Below are positions 13,558 through 13,948 of a stretch of 13,948 bases of DNA, piece by piece. The notes under the pieces are model-generated. The model saw only the letters and a list, made by a program, of their open reading frames with translations, did no database searches and had not been told where the DNA came from. The position numbers were made by a program, and so were the translations under genes. The DNA is from JBBAFB01 sp041655595 (GTDB lineage: Bacteria; Bacillota; DULZ01). The first letter of the stretch is position 1. Each line of letters starts with the position of its first letter. The stretch spans positions 1 through 13,948 of the forward strand of contig JBBAFB010000053.1 in the NCBI GenBank assembly GCA_041655595.1, in the 5' to 3' direction.

Positions 13558-13948
13558 ATGAGGCTGGATCAAAATAGAATGCCCTTGGTGGAGGCTATGG
13601 AGGCCTATTTGGCTGAGGAGCCTTATCGGCTCCATATGCCGGGCCACCAGGGCGGACAAGCTGTGGCAGAGGCATTGCTGCCTCTGCTGGGTCAGCAGGC
13701 ATTTAAAGCTGATTTGACGGAGATTCCCGGTCTTGATGATTTGCATCAGCCTCAAGGGGCAATTAAAGAGGCCCAACTGCTAGCGGCGGAGGCTTTCGGA
13801 GCCAAGGACAGTTTTTTTTTGGTGAATGGGGCAACTGCCGGGATAGAGGCCGCTTTTTTGGCCTTTTTAAAACCCGGGGACAAGATTTTTTTACCCCGTC
13901 ACGCTCATCGTTCTGTTTTTAGTGCCTTGGTCTTGTCCGGGGCCTATC
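13558..13948 (+). CDS. Orn/Lys/Arg decarboxylase family protein, 3' partial
   Basis: The frame is open to the end of the window (130 codons and one base). AGGGGG (13544-13549) lies 8 bases before the ATG. The N-terminus is that of the Gram-positive PLP-dependent Orn/Lys/Arg decarboxylases (SpeA/YaaO type): YRLHMPGHQGG (residues 23-33), LTEIPGLDDLHQPQGAI (53-69), AQLLAAEAFGAKDSFFLVNG (72-91), then a T-A-G-I segment beginning the large PLP domain. The PLP lysine is beyond the window. Family members decarboxylate arginine, lysine or ornithine to polyamine precursors; the substrate cannot be decided from this part. In many Firmicutes such a gene lies just before tmk and holB, which could follow here. 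Confidence 0.9.
   Translation, partial: MRLDQNRMPLVEAMEAYLAEEPYRLHMPGHQGGQAVAEALLPLLGQQAFKADLTEIPGLDDLHQPQGAIKEAQLLAAEAFGAKDSFFLVNGATAGIEAAFLAFLKPGDKIFLPRHAHRSVFSALVLSGAY

Overview
The window looks like chromosome of a low-to-moderate GC, motile, endospore-forming Firmicute of the Clostridia. A Peptococcaceae / Desulfotomaculum-type organism is my inference from gene content and style, not a demonstrated identification. The evidence is strong AGGAGG-type ribosome binding sites, a SigD/sigma-28 promoter before a Firmicute-type flagellin, a Maf/DUF115 protein, a PdaB-like polysaccharide deacetylase, and an Orn/Lys/Arg decarboxylase of the Gram-positive type.

Positions 1-2303 (+) hold the end of a nonulosonic-acid operon. 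It contains a NeuD/PglD/LegH-type hexapeptide acetyltransferase (5' end cut by the window), a CBS-domain sugar-1-phosphate nucleotidyltransferase (PtmE/LegX type) and a CMP-nonulosonate cytidylyltransferase (NeuA/LegF/PtmB type). The next 367 bases contain no long gene but do contain a 26-codon membrane peptide. Its hairpin-occluded Shine-Dalgarno site, terminator and opposing promoter resemble a type I toxin-antitoxin locus.

Positions 2680-6914 (+) hold an unrecognised acidic protein, a Maf-type flagellin glycosyltransferase candidate, flagellin, and a heptad-repeat coiled-coil protein. Flagellin has its own sigma-28 promoter, a leader with two candidate CsrA sites, and a terminator. Together with the first block this reads as a flagellin glycosylation island: make and activate a sialic-acid-like sugar, attach it through Maf, and use flagellin as the acceptor.

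Positions 6915-8317 are an accessory insertion zone. They hold two REP-like dispersed repeat copies, a short tandem repeat, and a 39-base antisense-oriented remnant matching the 3' end of the neighbouring ABC transporter gene. These are followed by a two-gene nucleotidyltransferase/HTH cassette of toxin-antitoxin type, driven by a perfect-consensus sigma-A promoter. The remnant and the true ABC gene end flank the cassette as direct repeats that differ only at synonymous positions.

Positions 8325-12421 (-) encode a heterodimeric ABC exporter with one degenerate ATPase site; the two genes overlap by 4 bases. Positions 12697-13509 (+) encode a membrane-anchored PdaB-like polysaccharide deacetylase. 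From 13558 a decarboxylase gene runs off the window end, behind a good sigma-A promoter embedded in the deacetylase stop region.
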